Positions 31,190 through 41,518 of a stretch of DNA of 64,000 bases are shown in pieces; the first letter of the stretch is position 1, and every line of letters starts with the position of its first letter. The position numbers were made by a program, and so were the translations under genes. This DNA comes from Pseudomonas sp. AN-1. Its GTDB lineage: Bacteria; Pseudomonadota; Gammaproteobacteria; Pseudomonadales; Pseudomonadaceae. The notes beneath the pieces were generated by a model. It was given only the letters and a program-made list of their open reading frames with translations. It searched no databases and was not told the origin of the DNA. The DNA lies in assembly GCF_034057115.1 (NCBI RefSeq), contig NZ_CP139195.1, positions 124,001 to 188,000 on the forward strand, read 5' to 3'.

Positions 31190-31630
31190 TCACCACTTCC
31201 CGGCTGGGGTCTTGACGCCCTCGCTGTTCAGCGTCAGGGCGCCGTCGCCGGCCTGGGAGGTACCAGACTTCGGCGTGAAAGTGATCGTGAAGGAGGGCAG
31301 GCTCGACGTGCCGCAGCCGGTATCGCCGGGACACCTCAGGATGGTGTCGGCGTAGATCTGACTGACCGACGCCGGCAGTGCATAGCCCAGCTGGGACTTG
31401 CTCGCATAGGCGCGATTGGCCAGCAGGTACTGCTGCTGGAGGTTGGCGATGTCCATCATCTGCGCTTGCGCTTCGGCGCGCTTGCCGCGGATGACGTACT
31501 GCTGGTAACTCGGGTAGGCAATCCCTGCCAGGATGGCGATGATCGCGACTGTGATCATCAATTCGATGAGAGTGAAGCCACGCTGTCGAGTGGGGGCCTC
31601 CTGCCCCCGGCTGTTGTTCTGGTTTGTCAT
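31190..31630 (-). CDS. pilE: PilE-family type IV minor pilin
   Basis: A 146-residue pilin with leader ending [32 protein letters not shown], the canonical processing site and helix. The globular part is short, with one cysteine pair ([10 protein letters not shown]). It is the first gene of the operon here, whereas in P. aeruginosa pilE comes last. The ATG at 31630 is preferred to one eight codons upstream. Confidence 0.9.
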   Translation of the reverse strand: MTNQNNSRGQEAPTRQRGFTLIELMITVAIIAILAGIAYPSYQQYVIRGKRAEAQAQMMDIANLQQQYLLANRAYASKSQLGYALPASVSQIYADTILRCPGDTGCGTSSLPSFTITFTPKSGTSQAGDGALTLNSEGVKTPAGKW

Positions 31631-31854
31631 GTGTGTAGCGCCGCATCTCCGCATTCGGAGTCTGGGGGCGAGTTTGCGCTGCCCGGATTGATCGTTGATG
31701 GCTGGACCCGAAGGGGGGTTCGCCGGTTATCTGACGCCAATCCTTAGCGATGCAAAGTATGCGCAGGTTTTACAGGTAATGCGGGGAATGTAAATGGCCA
31801 TGCGCGGAAAGATTGAGCTGGATCACATCGGTCATCATGGAGCCGACCGGAGGT

Positions 31855-32076
31855 TCATCGTGACTGCCGGTGGAGGGCATCAGCCGGCGCACCCTCGGCG
31901 CATTTCCTGCACTGCAGCTCGTGACCCAGCATCCGCGCCCGCCCCTCGGGCGTGGTCACCCACGGCCGGCTGACCCATGGCGGGTCGTGGCGCACGTGCT
32001 GGTTGTGGCCGCAGGCCAGTTCGGCGACCCAGTGGCCTTCTTCGTCGCGGTGATAACCGGTGATGGGCTGTTTCAT
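31855..32076 (-). CDS. DUF3565 protein
   Basis: A 73-residue protein beginning MKQPITGYHRDEEGHWVAELACGHNQHVRHDPPW, the hallmark of DUF3565, with ECxxC-type QCRKC near residue 56 and HQHVRH-type histidines suggesting metal binding. The function is unknown. It is divergent from recC, with 92 bases between them. Confidence 0.85.
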   Translation of the reverse strand: MKQPITGYHRDEEGHWVAELACGHNQHVRHDPPWVSRPWVTTPEGRARMLGHELQCRKCAEGAPADALHRQSR

Positions 32077-32168
32077 CGCGGCAGGTTAGCAGCCGGCCAT
32101 TCCCCCGCGACACCCTTTGTCGCACCCCGGTGGCACAATGCGCGTTCTGTCGGTCGAGGGAGCAGGAC

Positions 32169-35100
32169 ATGCAGGACAACGAGCTGACGCCGGGGCTGAT
32201 GGTGGTGCACGGCAACCGCCTGGAGGAGCTGCGCGAGCTGGCGGTGGCGTGGATGCAGCGTTATCCGCTGGCGCCGCTGGAGAACGAGGTGGTTCTGGTG
32301 CAGAGCAACGGCATCGCCCAGTGGCTGAAGCTGGCGCTGGCCGAGCAGCAGGGCTGCGGCATCGCCGCCGCCGTGCAGGTCGAGCTGCCGGCGCGCTTCC
32401 TCTGGCAGAGCTACCGCGCGGTGCTCGGCGGCGACGCCATTCCGCGCGAGTCGCCGCTGGACAAGGCGCCGATGACCTGGCGGCTGATGCGTCTGCTGCC
32501 CGGCCTGCTGGATGGCGAGGTCTTCGCCCCGCTGCGCCGCTTCCTCGAGGACGACGGCGACCTGCGCAAGCGCCACCAGCTGGCCGAGCGCCTGGCCGAC
32601 CTGTTCGACCAGTACCAGGTGTACCGCGCCGACTGGCTGGCCGACTGGGCCGCCGGCCGCGACCGGTTGCGCACCTCGCGCGGCGGCATGAGGGCGCTGG
32701 ACGAGGCGGCGCTCTGGCAGCCGGCGCTGTGGCGCGCGCTGCTCGCCGACGTCGGTGACGAGCAACTGGCGGAAAGCCGCGCCGGGGTGCATCCGCGCTT
32801 CGTCGAGCGCCTGCGCAGCGTCGAGCGGCGGCCGCGCGGCCTGCCGCGGCGGGTGGTCGTGTTCGGCATCTCCTCGCTGCCGGCGCAGACCCTCGAGGCG
32901 CTGGCCGCGCTGGCGCGCTTCAGCCAGGTGCTGCTCTGCGTGCACAACCCCTGCCGGCACCACTGGGGCGACATCGTTCCCGACCAGGACCTGCTGCGCC
33001 ACCAGTACCGCCGCCATGCGCGCAAGGCCGGCATGGCGGCGGGGCTGTCCGCCGACGAGCTGCACCAGCACGCCCACCCGCTGCTGGCCGCCTGGGGCAA
33101 GCAGGGCCGCGACTACATCAACCTGCTCGACATGCACGACGACCCCGAGCACTACCGCGAGCGCTTCGCCGCGCTGGGGCAGCGGGTCGACCTGTTCGCG
33201 CCGGGCGACACCGGCCACCTGCTCGGCCAGTTGCAGGACGACATCCTCGAGCTGCGCACCCTTGGCGAAACCCGCGCCGCCTGGCCGCCGCTCGATCCGG
33301 CCCGGGACCGCTCGCTGCGTTTCCACATCGCCCACAGCGCGCAGCGCGAGGTGGAGATCCTCCACGACCAGTTGCTGGCGCGCTTCTCCGCCGACCCGAC
33401 CCTGCGCCCGCGCGAGATCATCGTCATGGTCCCCGACGTCAACGCCTACGCGCCGCACATCCAGGCGGTGTTCGGCCAGTACGCCCAGGACGATCCGCGC
33501 TGGATTCCCTTCACCCTGGCCGACCAGGGCCAGCGCGGCTGCGAGCCGCTGCTGATCGCCGTCGAACACCTGCTGAAACTGCCGGAGGGGCGACTGACCG
33601 TCAGCGAGGTGCTCGACCTGCTCGACGTGCCGGCGCTGCGCGCGCGTTTCGGCATCGACGAGGGCGAGCTGCCGACCCTGCACCGCTGGATCGAGGGCGC
33701 CGGCATCCGCTGGGGGCTGGACGCCGAGCGCCGCGCCGCGCTCGGCCTGCCGGAAGGCCTGGAGCAGAACACCTGGCGCTTCGGCCTGCGCCGCATGCTG
33801 CTCGGCTACGCCGTGGGGCGCGGTGCGGCCTATGCCGGCATCGAGCCCTATGACGAGATCGGCGGCCTGGACGCCGCGCTGATCGGCCCGCTGGTCGCCC
33901 TGCTCGACGCCATCGACGCCCTGCATCGGCGGCTGGCCAAGCCGGCCGCGGCGCAGCAGTGGGGCGAGACCCTGCGCGGCCTGCTCGCGGACTTCTTCTG
34001 CGCGCAGAGCGAGCGCGACGAGACCCTGCTCGGCCAGATGGGCGAGGCGCTGGACGACTGGCTGGCGCTGTGCGCCGGCGTCGGGCTGATAGAGCCGCTG
34101 CCGCTCGGCGTGGCGCGCGAGGCCTGGCTCGGCGCGCTGGATCAGGGCCGCCTCAGCCAGCGCTTCCTGGCCGGCGCGGTGAATTTCTGCACCCTGATGC
34201 CGATGCGCGCCATCCCGTTCCGCCTGGTCTGCCTGCTCGGCATGCAGGACGGCGACTACCCGCGCAGCGCCACGCCGCTGGACTTCGACCTGATGGCCGG
34301 CGACTACCGCCCCGGCGATCGCTCGCGCCGCGAGGACGACCGCTACCTGCTGCTGGAGGCGCTGCTCGCCGCCCGCGAGCAGCTGTACGTCAGCTGGGTG
34401 GGGCGCAGCATCCGCGACAACAGCGAGCGCCCGGCCTCGGTGCTGGTCGGCCAACTGCGCGACCATCTGGCCAGCGGCTGGACGCTGGCCGGCGACGGCG
34501 ACCTGCTGGGCGCGCTGACCACCGTGCACCCGCTGCAGCCGTTCAGCCGCGACTACTTCGCCGAGGTCGATCCGGCGCTGTTCAGCTACGCCCGCGAGTG
34601 GGCCGCGCTGCATCGCCCGGCCGGCACGGAGGCGGCGGGGCAGGCGCTGCCGCCGTTCCAGGCCGACGCGCCGCTCGGCCTGGAAACCCTGCAGGGCTTC
34701 CTGCGCGACCCGGTCAGGCACTTCTTCACCCAGCGCCTCAAGGTGCATCTCGACGAGGAGGCCAGGGCGCAGCTCGACGAGGAACCCTTCGGCCTCGACG
34801 GCCTGCAGCTGTACCAGCTGCGCCAGACGTTGCTCGGCGCCGCCAGCCTGGTGCTGGAGGAGGGCGCCGGGCAGGTCGAGCCGGCGCTGCAGGCCACCGC
34901 CCTGCGCCTGCAGCGCAGCGGCCAGCTGCCGCTGGCCGGCTTCGGCGAGCGCCTGCGCGAGCAGGTGCTGGCGCCGCTGCCGGCGCAGGTGCAGCGCTAT
35001 CGGGCGCTGTGCGCCCTGTGGCCCGAGCGGCTGCAGTCGCCCAGGGCGCTGCAGTTCGAGCATGCCGGCGTCGAGCTGGACGGCTGGCTCGGCGGCCTGC

Positions 35101-35621
35101 GCACGCGCGGCGCGGACGGCGAGCTGGCGCGCATCGAGCTGCAGCCGGGGGCGCTGAAGGACAAGAAGGGCAAGGCGCTGAAGTGGCGGCGTCTGCTCGG
35201 CGCCTGGGTCGCGCACGTCGCCGCGGCGGCCTGCGGGCTGCGCCTGACCAGCCTGCTGGTCGGCGAGGATATCAGCCTGCGGCTGGCCCCCGTCGAGCCC
35301 GGGCGGGCCCGGGGCATCCTGCGCGGCTGGCTGGAAGGCTACGCGGCCGGCCTGAATGCGCCGCTGCCGGTGGCGCTGGATACCGCCATCGCCTGGCTGT
35401 CGGCCGGGGACGAGGAGAAGGCGGCCAGGGCGGCCTGCGAAACCTACGAGGGCGGCTACCAGCGCACCGGCGAGGTCGAGAAGAGCGCCAGCCTGGCGCG
35501 CCAGTACCCGGACTTCGCCGCGCTCACCGCCGACGGCGACTTCCAGGCCTGGAGCCAGGACCTCTACCAGGCGCTGCTGCAGGCGGAAATCGAAGAACTC
35601 AAGGAGGGGGCTGACGCATGA
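32169..35621 (+). CDS. recC: Exodeoxyribonuclease V gamma subunit RecC
   Basis: A 1,150-residue protein starting MQDNELTPGLMVVHGNRLEELRE, the conserved RecC N-terminus. It is built like a helicase pair without working ATPase motifs, with the conserved segments VVVFGISSLPAQTLE (about residue 235) and CLLGMQDGDYPR (about residue 690). RecC splits the duplex and reads the Chi site within RecBCD. Its stop overlaps recB (ATGA). The gene order recC-recB-recD without ptrA is the usual Pseudomonas arrangement. Confidence 0.96.
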   Translation: MQDNELTPGLMVVHGNRLEELRELAVAWMQRYPLAPLENEVVLVQSNGIAQWLKLALAEQQGCGIAAAVQVELPARFLWQSYRAVLGGDAIPRESPLDKAPMTWRLMRLLPGLLDGEVFAPLRRFLEDDGDLRKRHQLAERLADLFDQYQVYRADWLADWAAGRDRLRTSRGGMRALDEAALWQPALWRALLADVGDEQLAESRAGVHPRFVERLRSVERRPRGLPRRVVVFGISSLPAQTLEALAALARFSQVLLCVHNPCRHHWGDIVPDQDLLRHQYRRHARKAGMAAGLSADELHQHAHPLLAAWGKQGRDYINLLDMHDDPEHYRERFAALGQRVDLFAPGDTGHLLGQLQDDILELRTLGETRAAWPPLDPARDRSLRFHIAHSAQREVEILHDQLLARFSADPTLRPREIIVMVPDVNAYAPHIQAVFGQYAQDDPRWIPFTLADQGQRGCEPLLIAVEHLLKLPEGRLTVSEVLDLLDVPALRARFGIDEGELPTLHRWIEGAGIRWGLDAERRAALGLPEGLEQNTWRFGLRRMLLGYAVGRGAAYAGIEPYDEIGGLDAALIGPLVALLDAIDALHRRLAKPAAAQQWGETLRGLLADFFCAQSERDETLLGQMGEALDDWLALCAGVGLIEPLPLGVAREAWLGALDQGRLSQRFLAGAVNFCTLMPMRAIPFRLVCLLGMQDGDYPRSATPLDFDLMAGDYRPGDRSRREDDRYLLLEALLAAREQLYVSWVGRSIRDNSERPASVLVGQLRDHLASGWTLAGDGDLLGALTTVHPLQPFSRDYFAEVDPALFSYAREWAALHRPAGTEAAGQALPPFQADAPLGLETLQGFLRDPVRHFFTQRLKVHLDEEARAQLDEEPFGLDGLQLYQLRQTLLGAASLVLEEGAGQVEPALQATALRLQRSGQLPLAGFGERLREQVLAPLPAQVQRYRALCALWPERLQSPRALQFEHAGVELDGWLGGLRTRGADGELARIELQPGALKDKKGKALKWRRLLGAWVAHVAAAACGLRLTSLLVGEDISLRLAPVEPGRARGILRGWLEGYAAGLNAPLPVALDTAIAWLSAGDEEKAARAACETYEGGYQRTGEVEKSASLARQYPDFAALTADGDFQAWSQDLYQALLQAEIEELKEGADA

Positions 35622-38600
35622 GCCCGATCACCCACGACCAGCGCCCCCTGGCGCTGCGTTTCCCGTTGCGCGGCAGCCGGCTGATCGAGGCCAGTGCCGG
35701 CACCGGCAAGACCTTCACCATCTCCGCCCTGTACCTGCGCCTGGTGCTCGGCCACGGCGAGGGCGAAACCGGCTTCGGCCGCGAACTGCTGCCGCCGGAA
35801 ATCCTCGTGGTGACCTTCACCGACGCCGCCACCCGCGAGCTGCGCGAGCGCATCCGCGCCCGGCTGGTGCAGGCCGCCCGGGTGTTCCGCGCGGAGGAGG
35901 CGGGCGACGACCTGCTGCAGCAGCTGCGCGGCGATTTTCCGCCCGGGCTGTGGCCGGCCTGCGCGCGCCGGCTGGACATCGCCGCGCAGTGGATGGACGA
36001 GGCGGCGGTCTCCACCATCCACGGCTGGTGCCAGCGCATGCTGCGCGAGCACGCCTTCGACAGCGGCAGCCTGTTCACCCAGACCCTGGAGACCGACCAC
36101 GGCGAGCTGATGGCCGAGGTGGTGCGCGACTACTGGCGCCAGCAGTGCTACCCGCTGGACGGCGCCGCGCTGGGCTGGGTGATGAACCACTGGCAGCATC
36201 CGGACACGCTGCTCGGCAGGCTGCGCCCGCTGCTGGGCGAGGCGGCCGCCGCGCCGGCGGAGACGCTGGGCGCGCTGCTCGAGGCGGCGCTGGCTGTCCG
36301 GCAGGCCGGGCTGGAACGGATCAGGCAGCCGTGGCAGGGCTGGATCTGCGCGCTTGAGACGTTCTATCGCGAGGCCAGTGCGGCCGGTCAGTTCAACGGC
36401 ACCAAGCTCGGCGCCAAGACTTTCGAGCCGCGCCTGGCGATGCTCCGCGCCTGGTGCGAGGGGGATGGCGAGCTGTCGTTCAAGGACGACCACTTCAAGC
36501 GCTTCAAGCTCGACGGCCTGCGCGATGCCTGCAAGAAGGGTGTCGAACTCACGCTGAGCGCGGCGGTGCGCGAGGCCCTGCAGGACATGGAGACCCTCGA
36601 GCAGCGCCTGCAGGCGCTCGCCGATCCGGCCGAGCCGGCGCTGCGCCACGCCGCCGCCTGGATCGGCCGGCGCTTCGACCAGGAGAAGCGCCGCCGCGCC
36701 GAGATGGGCTTCGACGACATGCTCGCCCGCCTCGACGCCGCCCTGCAGGGCGACAACGGTGTGCGGCTGGCCGGGGTGATCCGCAAGCAGTTTCCGGTGG
36801 CGCTGATCGACGAATTCCAGGACACCGACCCGCTGCAGTACCGCATCTTCGATGCCATCTACCGCGTCGAGAGCGACGATCAGGCCACCGGACTGTTCCT
36901 GATCGGCGATCCCAAGCAGGCGATCTACGCCTTCCGCGGCGCCGACATCCACACTTACCTGCACGCCCGTAGAGCCACCGCAGGCCGTCACGAGAATCTG
37001 GACACCAACTTCCGCTCCAGCCAGGTGCTGGTCGATGCGGTCAACCGGGTGTTCGAGCTGGCCGAGCGGCGTCCGGGCGGGCAGGGGGCCTTCCTGTTCC
37101 AGGACGAGCTGCCGTTCGTCGAGGTGCGTGCCGCCGGCCGCAAGGAGGTCTGGCAGGTCGAGGGGCAGACGCCGCCGGCGCTGACCCTCTGGCAGCTGGC
37201 CGGCGACGAGCCGCTGTCCGCCACCACCTATCGCGCCGAGATGGCCGCGCGCGCAGCCAGCGAGATCGTCCGCCTGCTGAGCCTCGGCCAGCAGGGCCAG
37301 GCCGGCTTCGCCAAGGCGGACGGTTTCGACGCCCTCGCGCCCAGCGACATCGCCGTGCTGGTGCGCGACCGCAAGGAGGCCGAGGCGATCCGCGACCAGC
37401 TGTACCGGCGCGGCGTGCGCAGCGTCTACCTGTCCGACAAGGACTCGGTGTTCGCCAGCCAGGAGGCCCGCGACCTGCTGCTGTGGCTGCGCGCCTGCGC
37501 CGAGCCGGACGTCGACCGCCCGCTGCGCGCCGCGCTGGCCAGCCGCACCCTGGGCCTCGCGCTGGGCGAGCTGGAGCAGCTCAACCAGGACGAGCGCATC
37601 TGGGAGCGGCGGGTCATGCAGTTCCGCGGCTACCGCCAGCGCTGGCAGCGCCAGGGCGTGCTGCCCATGCTGCGCCAGCTGCTCCACGACTTCGCCCTGC
37701 CGCAGCGACTGATGGCCCGCGCCGACGGCGAGCGCGCGCTGACCAACCTGCTGCACCTGGCCGAGCTGCTGCAGCAGGCCGCCGCCGAGCTGGACGGCGA
37801 GCAGGCGCTGATCCGCCACCTGTCCGAGCTGCTGGTCGGCGAGATCCAGGCCGCCGAGGAGCAGGTGCTGCGCCTGGAGAGCGACGCCGCGCTGGTGCGC
37901 GTGGTGACCATCCACAAGTCCAAGGGCCTCGAGTATCCGCTGGTGTTCCTGCCGTTCATCTGCGCCTTCCGCCCGGCGGAAGGCGGCAAGCCGCTGGCGG
38001 TCCACGACGGCGAGCGGCGTAGCCTGGTGCTCGATCCCGATGACGAGACTGTCGAGCGCGCCGACCGCGAGCGCCTCGGCGAGGAGCTGCGCCTGCTCTA
38101 CGTGGCGCTGACCCGTGCCCGCCACGCCTGCTGGCTGGGTGTCGCCGACCTGAAGGACGGCCGCGGCAAGGCCTCCGGGCTGCATCGCTCGGCGCTCGGC
38201 TACCTGCTCGGCGGCGGCGCGGCGCTGGCGGGCAGTGCGGCGCTGGCGCAGTGGCTGGCGCCGCTGGCGGTGGCCGGGGAGAGCACCGTGCTGCCGGCCC
38301 CTGAGGCCGGCGACGCACGCTTCGTCGCGGCGGTCGCCAGGCAGACCGGGCTGAGCTGGCGCGAGCCGGCGCGCAAGGCCGCCGAGCACTGGTGGATCGC
38401 CTCCTACAGCGCCCTGCGCACCGGCGAGATCGAGGCGCCGCCCGCCAGCCGCTTCGACGACGCCGCGCCGGACAGCCCGGCGGCGCAGAAGGCCGCCGAC
38501 GACGAGCGCGAGAGCCTGGCCGTGCCGCTGCGCACGGGCGACGCGCCGAGCCTGCACCGCTTCCCGCGCGGCCCCAATCCCGGCACCTTCCTCCACGGCC

Positions 38601-39298
38601 TGCTGGAGATGGCCGGGCGCGAGGGCTTCGCCGAGCTGGCCGCCGAGCCCGCGGAACTGCGCGAGCAGATCGCCCGGCGCTGCCAGCTGCGCGGCATGCC
38701 CGAATGGATCGAGCCGCTCGCCGCCTGGCTGCGGCACCTGCTGGACACCCCGCTGGTCCTGGACGAAGGGCGCGCGGTGGCGCTGGCGCAGCTCGCCAGC
38801 TACCAGCCGGAGCTGGAGTTCTGGTTCGAGGCGCGCAACGTGGACGTGCGGCGGCTCGACCGCCTGGTGCAGCAGCATGTGCTGCCCGGCCTGGCGCGCC
38901 CGGCGCTGGCCCGCGACACCCTCAACGGCATGTTCAAGGGCTTCATCGACCTGACCTTCGAGCACGACGGCCGCTACTACGTGGTCGACTACAAGTCCAA
39001 CTGGCTGGGCGAGGGCGATGCGGCCTACACGGCCGAGGCGATGGCGGCCGCGGTGGCCGGCCACCGCTACGACCTGCAGTACGTGCTCTACCTGCTGGCG
39101 CTGCACCGGCAGCTGCAACTGCGCCTGCCGGATTACGACTACGACCGCCACATGGGCGGAGCGCTCTACCTGTTCCTGCGCGGCAGCCGCGCACCGGGGC
39201 AGGGCATCCACCACGCCCGCCCGCCGCGGGTGCTGATCGAGGCGCTGGACGCGCTGTTCAAGGGTGAAAAGGCCGAGCAGACGGAGGCGATGGCATGA
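35618..39298 (+). CDS. recB: Exodeoxyribonuclease V beta subunit RecB
   Basis: A 1,226-residue helicase-nuclease. Walker A is ASAGTGKTF (about residues 25-33), motif II DEFQDTDPLQYRIF near residue 397, and motif VI LLYVALTRARHACWL near residue 825. The C-terminal nuclease domain has GTFLHGLLE (about residue 990) and VVDYKSN (about residue 1125), the catalytic D-x-K. It drives 3'-to-5' unwinding, DNA degradation and, after Chi, RecA loading. Both ends are coupled by 4-base overlaps to recC and recD. Confidence 0.96.
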   Translation: MSPITHDQRPLALRFPLRGSRLIEASAGTGKTFTISALYLRLVLGHGEGETGFGRELLPPEILVVTFTDAATRELRERIRARLVQAARVFRAEEAGDDLLQQLRGDFPPGLWPACARRLDIAAQWMDEAAVSTIHGWCQRMLREHAFDSGSLFTQTLETDHGELMAEVVRDYWRQQCYPLDGAALGWVMNHWQHPDTLLGRLRPLLGEAAAAPAETLGALLEAALAVRQAGLERIRQPWQGWICALETFYREASAAGQFNGTKLGAKTFEPRLAMLRAWCEGDGELSFKDDHFKRFKLDGLRDACKKGVELTLSAAVREALQDMETLEQRLQALADPAEPALRHAAAWIGRRFDQEKRRRAEMGFDDMLARLDAALQGDNGVRLAGVIRKQFPVALIDEFQDTDPLQYRIFDAIYRVESDDQATGLFLIGDPKQAIYAFRGADIHTYLHARRATAGRHENLDTNFRSSQVLVDAVNRVFELAERRPGGQGAFLFQDELPFVEVRAAGRKEVWQVEGQTPPALTLWQLAGDEPLSATTYRAEMAARAASEIVRLLSLGQQGQAGFAKADGFDALAPSDIAVLVRDRKEAEAIRDQLYRRGVRSVYLSDKDSVFASQEARDLLLWLRACAEPDVDRPLRAALASRTLGLALGELEQLNQDERIWERRVMQFRGYRQRWQRQGVLPMLRQLLHDFALPQRLMARADGERALTNLLHLAELLQQAAAELDGEQALIRHLSELLVGEIQAAEEQVLRLESDAALVRVVTIHKSKGLEYPLVFLPFICAFRPAEGGKPLAVHDGERRSLVLDPDDETVERADRERLGEELRLLYVALTRARHACWLGVADLKDGRGKASGLHRSALGYLLGGGAALAGSAALAQWLAPLAVAGESTVLPAPEAGDARFVAAVARQTGLSWREPARKAAEHWWIASYSALRTGEIEAPPASRFDDAAPDSPAAQKAADDERESLAVPLRTGDAPSLHRFPRGPNPGTFLHGLLEMAGREGFAELAAEPAELREQIARRCQLRGMPEWIEPLAAWLRHLLDTPLVLDEGRAVALAQLASYQPELEFWFEARNVDVRRLDRLVQQHVLPGLARPALARDTLNGMFKGFIDLTFEHDGRYYVVDYKSNWLGEGDAAYTAEAMAAAVAGHRYDLQYVLYLLALHRQLQLRLPDYDYDRHMGGALYLFLRGSRAPGQGIHHARPPRVLIEALDALFKGEKAEQTEAMA

Positions 39299-41376
39299 AC
39301 GAACAACTGTCCCTGGGCATGGACGTGGCGCCGGCCGTGGAGCTGCGCAGCAGTGCCGATCTGCTGCAGCTGCTGGACGAATGGGGCGCGCGCGGCTGGC
39401 TGCGCGAGCTGGACCGCGCGCTGGTCGCCTTCCTTGTCGAACTGGATGGCGGCAGCCCGCCGCTGGCGCTGCTCGCCGCCGCGCTGGCCAGCCACCAGCT
39501 CGGCCACGGCCACGTCTGCCTGGACCTCGCCGCCACCCTGGCCAGCCCGGATTTCGCCCTGTCGCTGCCGCCCGAGGGCGAGGACGCCGAGCGGGCGACC
39601 CTGCTGCCGTCGCAGGTGCTCGCCGGCACCACCCTGGCCGACTGGCAGGCGGCGCTGCGCGCCAGCGCCCTGGTGGCGGTCGACGGCGCGGACGAGGCCG
39701 CGCCGCTGGTGCTGCACGGCGAGCGCCTGTACCTGCGCCGCTACTGGAACTACGAGCGGGCGGTGGCTGCCGCCCTCGCCGCGCGCCTGGGCGACACGGC
39801 GGAGCTGCCGGATGATCTCGCCGCGCGCCTGGCGCGGCTGTTCCCCGAGCCGCTGCTGGTCGACGGCGTGCGCCAGACCGACTGGCAGAAGCTCGCCTGC
39901 GCGCTGGCCGCGCGCGGCAGCTTCGGCCTGATCACCGGCGGCCCCGGCACCGGCAAGACCACCACCGTGGTGCGCCTGCTGGCGCTGCTGCAGGAGCCGG
40001 CGCTGGCTGCCGGCCAGCCGCTGCGCATCCGCCTGGCGGCGCCCACCGGCAAGGCCGCCGCGCGGCTCACCGAATCCATCGGCGCGCAGGTCGCCTCGCT
40101 GCTGGTCGAGGAGCGCGTGCGCGCGCAGATCCCCAGCGAGGTCACCACCCTGCACCGCCTGCTCGGCAGCCGGCCGGACAGCCGCCACTTTCGCCACCAC
40201 GCCGGCAATCCGCTGCCGCTCGACGTGCTGGTGGTCGACGAGGCATCGATGATCGACCTGGAGATGATGGCCTGCCTGCTCGACGCGCTGCCGCGCCACG
40301 CCCGGCTGATCCTGCTCGGCGACAAGGACCAGCTCGCCTCGGTGGAGGCCGGCGCGCTGCTCGGCGACCTGTGTCGCGACGCCGAGGGCGGCTTCTACGC
40401 GCCCGCGACCCGCGCCTGGCTGGAGCAGGTCGGCGGCGAGCGGCTGGTCGATGCGGCGCTGCAGGAGGGCGATGCCGTCCGCCGGCCGCTGGCCCAGCGC
40501 ACCGTGATGCTGCGCCACTCGCGGCGCTTCGCCGGCGGTTCGGGCATCGGCCGCCTGGCCCGCGCGGTCAACGCCCGCGAGCCGGCGGCGGCGCGGGAGA
40601 TCCTCGCTGCGGGCAATCCCGACCTGCACCTGCTGCGCCTGCGCGGCGAGCAGGACGCGCATCTGGAGCGCCTGCTGCTCGACGGCCTGGCGGCCCAGGG
40701 GGAGGGCCGGCCGCAGGGCTACGCCCACTACCTGAACGTGCTGCACGCCAGCCGCCCGCCGGCCGACACCCCGGCCGATGCCGCGGCGTGGACGCAATGG
40801 GCCGGGCGGGTGCTCGCGGCCTTCGACGACTTCCAGCTGCTCTGTGCGGTGCGCAAGGGCGCCTGGGGCGTCGAGGGGCTCAACCCGCGCATCGCCTCCG
40901 CGCTGCAGCGGCGCGGCCTGCTGGAGAGCGACCAGGGCTGGTACGAAGGCCGCCCGGTGCTGGTGACCCGCAACGACTACAGCCTGGGCCTGATGAACGG
41001 CGACATCGGCATCGCCCTGCGCCTGCCCGAGCCGGCCGAGCGCCCGGGCGAGGCGCCGCGCAGCGTGCTGCGCGTGGTGTTCCCGCGCAACGACGGCTCG
41101 GGCGAGCTGCGCTACATCCTGCCCAGCCGGCTGAACGCGGTGGAGACGGTGTTCGCCATGACCGTGCACAAGTCGCAGGGCTCGGAGTTCGCCCACACCG
41201 CGCTGATCCTCCCCGACACCCTCAGCCCGGTGCTGACCAAGGAGCTGGTCTACACCGGCATCACCCGCGCCCGGCACTGGTTCAGCCTGATCGAGAGCCG
41301 CGCCGGGGTGTTCGACGAGGCGGTCAGGCGCCGGGTGCAGCGGCGCAGCGGGTTGCTGGAGGCACTGGGCGGCTGA
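39295..41376 (+). CDS. recD: Exodeoxyribonuclease V alpha subunit RecD
   Basis: A 693-residue superfamily 1B 5'-to-3' helicase, the fast motor of RecBCD. Walker A is GGPGTGKTTTV (about residues 212-222), motif II VVDEASMIDL (about 313-322), with LLGDKDQLASVEAG following and the C-terminal VHKSQGSEF and YTGITRAR motifs. VTRNDYSLGLMNGDIG is the conserved segment before motif V. It starts within the recB stop. Confidence 0.96.
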   Translation: MNEQLSLGMDVAPAVELRSSADLLQLLDEWGARGWLRELDRALVAFLVELDGGSPPLALLAAALASHQLGHGHVCLDLAATLASPDFALSLPPEGEDAERATLLPSQVLAGTTLADWQAALRASALVAVDGADEAAPLVLHGERLYLRRYWNYERAVAAALAARLGDTAELPDDLAARLARLFPEPLLVDGVRQTDWQKLACALAARGSFGLITGGPGTGKTTTVVRLLALLQEPALAAGQPLRIRLAAPTGKAAARLTESIGAQVASLLVEERVRAQIPSEVTTLHRLLGSRPDSRHFRHHAGNPLPLDVLVVDEASMIDLEMMACLLDALPRHARLILLGDKDQLASVEAGALLGDLCRDAEGGFYAPATRAWLEQVGGERLVDAALQEGDAVRRPLAQRTVMLRHSRRFAGGSGIGRLARAVNAREPAAAREILAAGNPDLHLLRLRGEQDAHLERLLLDGLAAQGEGRPQGYAHYLNVLHASRPPADTPADAAAWTQWAGRVLAAFDDFQLLCAVRKGAWGVEGLNPRIASALQRRGLLESDQGWYEGRPVLVTRNDYSLGLMNGDIGIALRLPEPAERPGEAPRSVLRVVFPRNDGSGELRYILPSRLNAVETVFAMTVHKSQGSEFAHTALILPDTLSPVLTKELVYTGITRARHWFSLIESRAGVFDEAVRRRVQRRSGLLEALGG

Positions 41377-41387
41377 GCGCTGCCGAC

Positions 41388-41413
41388 GCTGCGCCGCCGG
41401 GCGGGGGCGCAGC
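41388..41413 (+). terminator. Possible terminator after recD
   Basis: GCTGCGCC and GGCGCAGC form an 8-base stem around a GC-rich loop 12 bases past the recD stop. Broken T tracts (TTTT, TTTTT) come only 20-30 bases later, so it is a weak candidate. Confidence 0.35.
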
Positions 41414-41518
41414 GCCTAGGTCGGATGGGCGGTTTTCCGGCTTTTTGATCCCGGTTGTGTTTCGTACCTGGCTCGGGTGTCAGAATGCCGGACATTTCCC
41501 GCCTCCAAGGACGACCCC

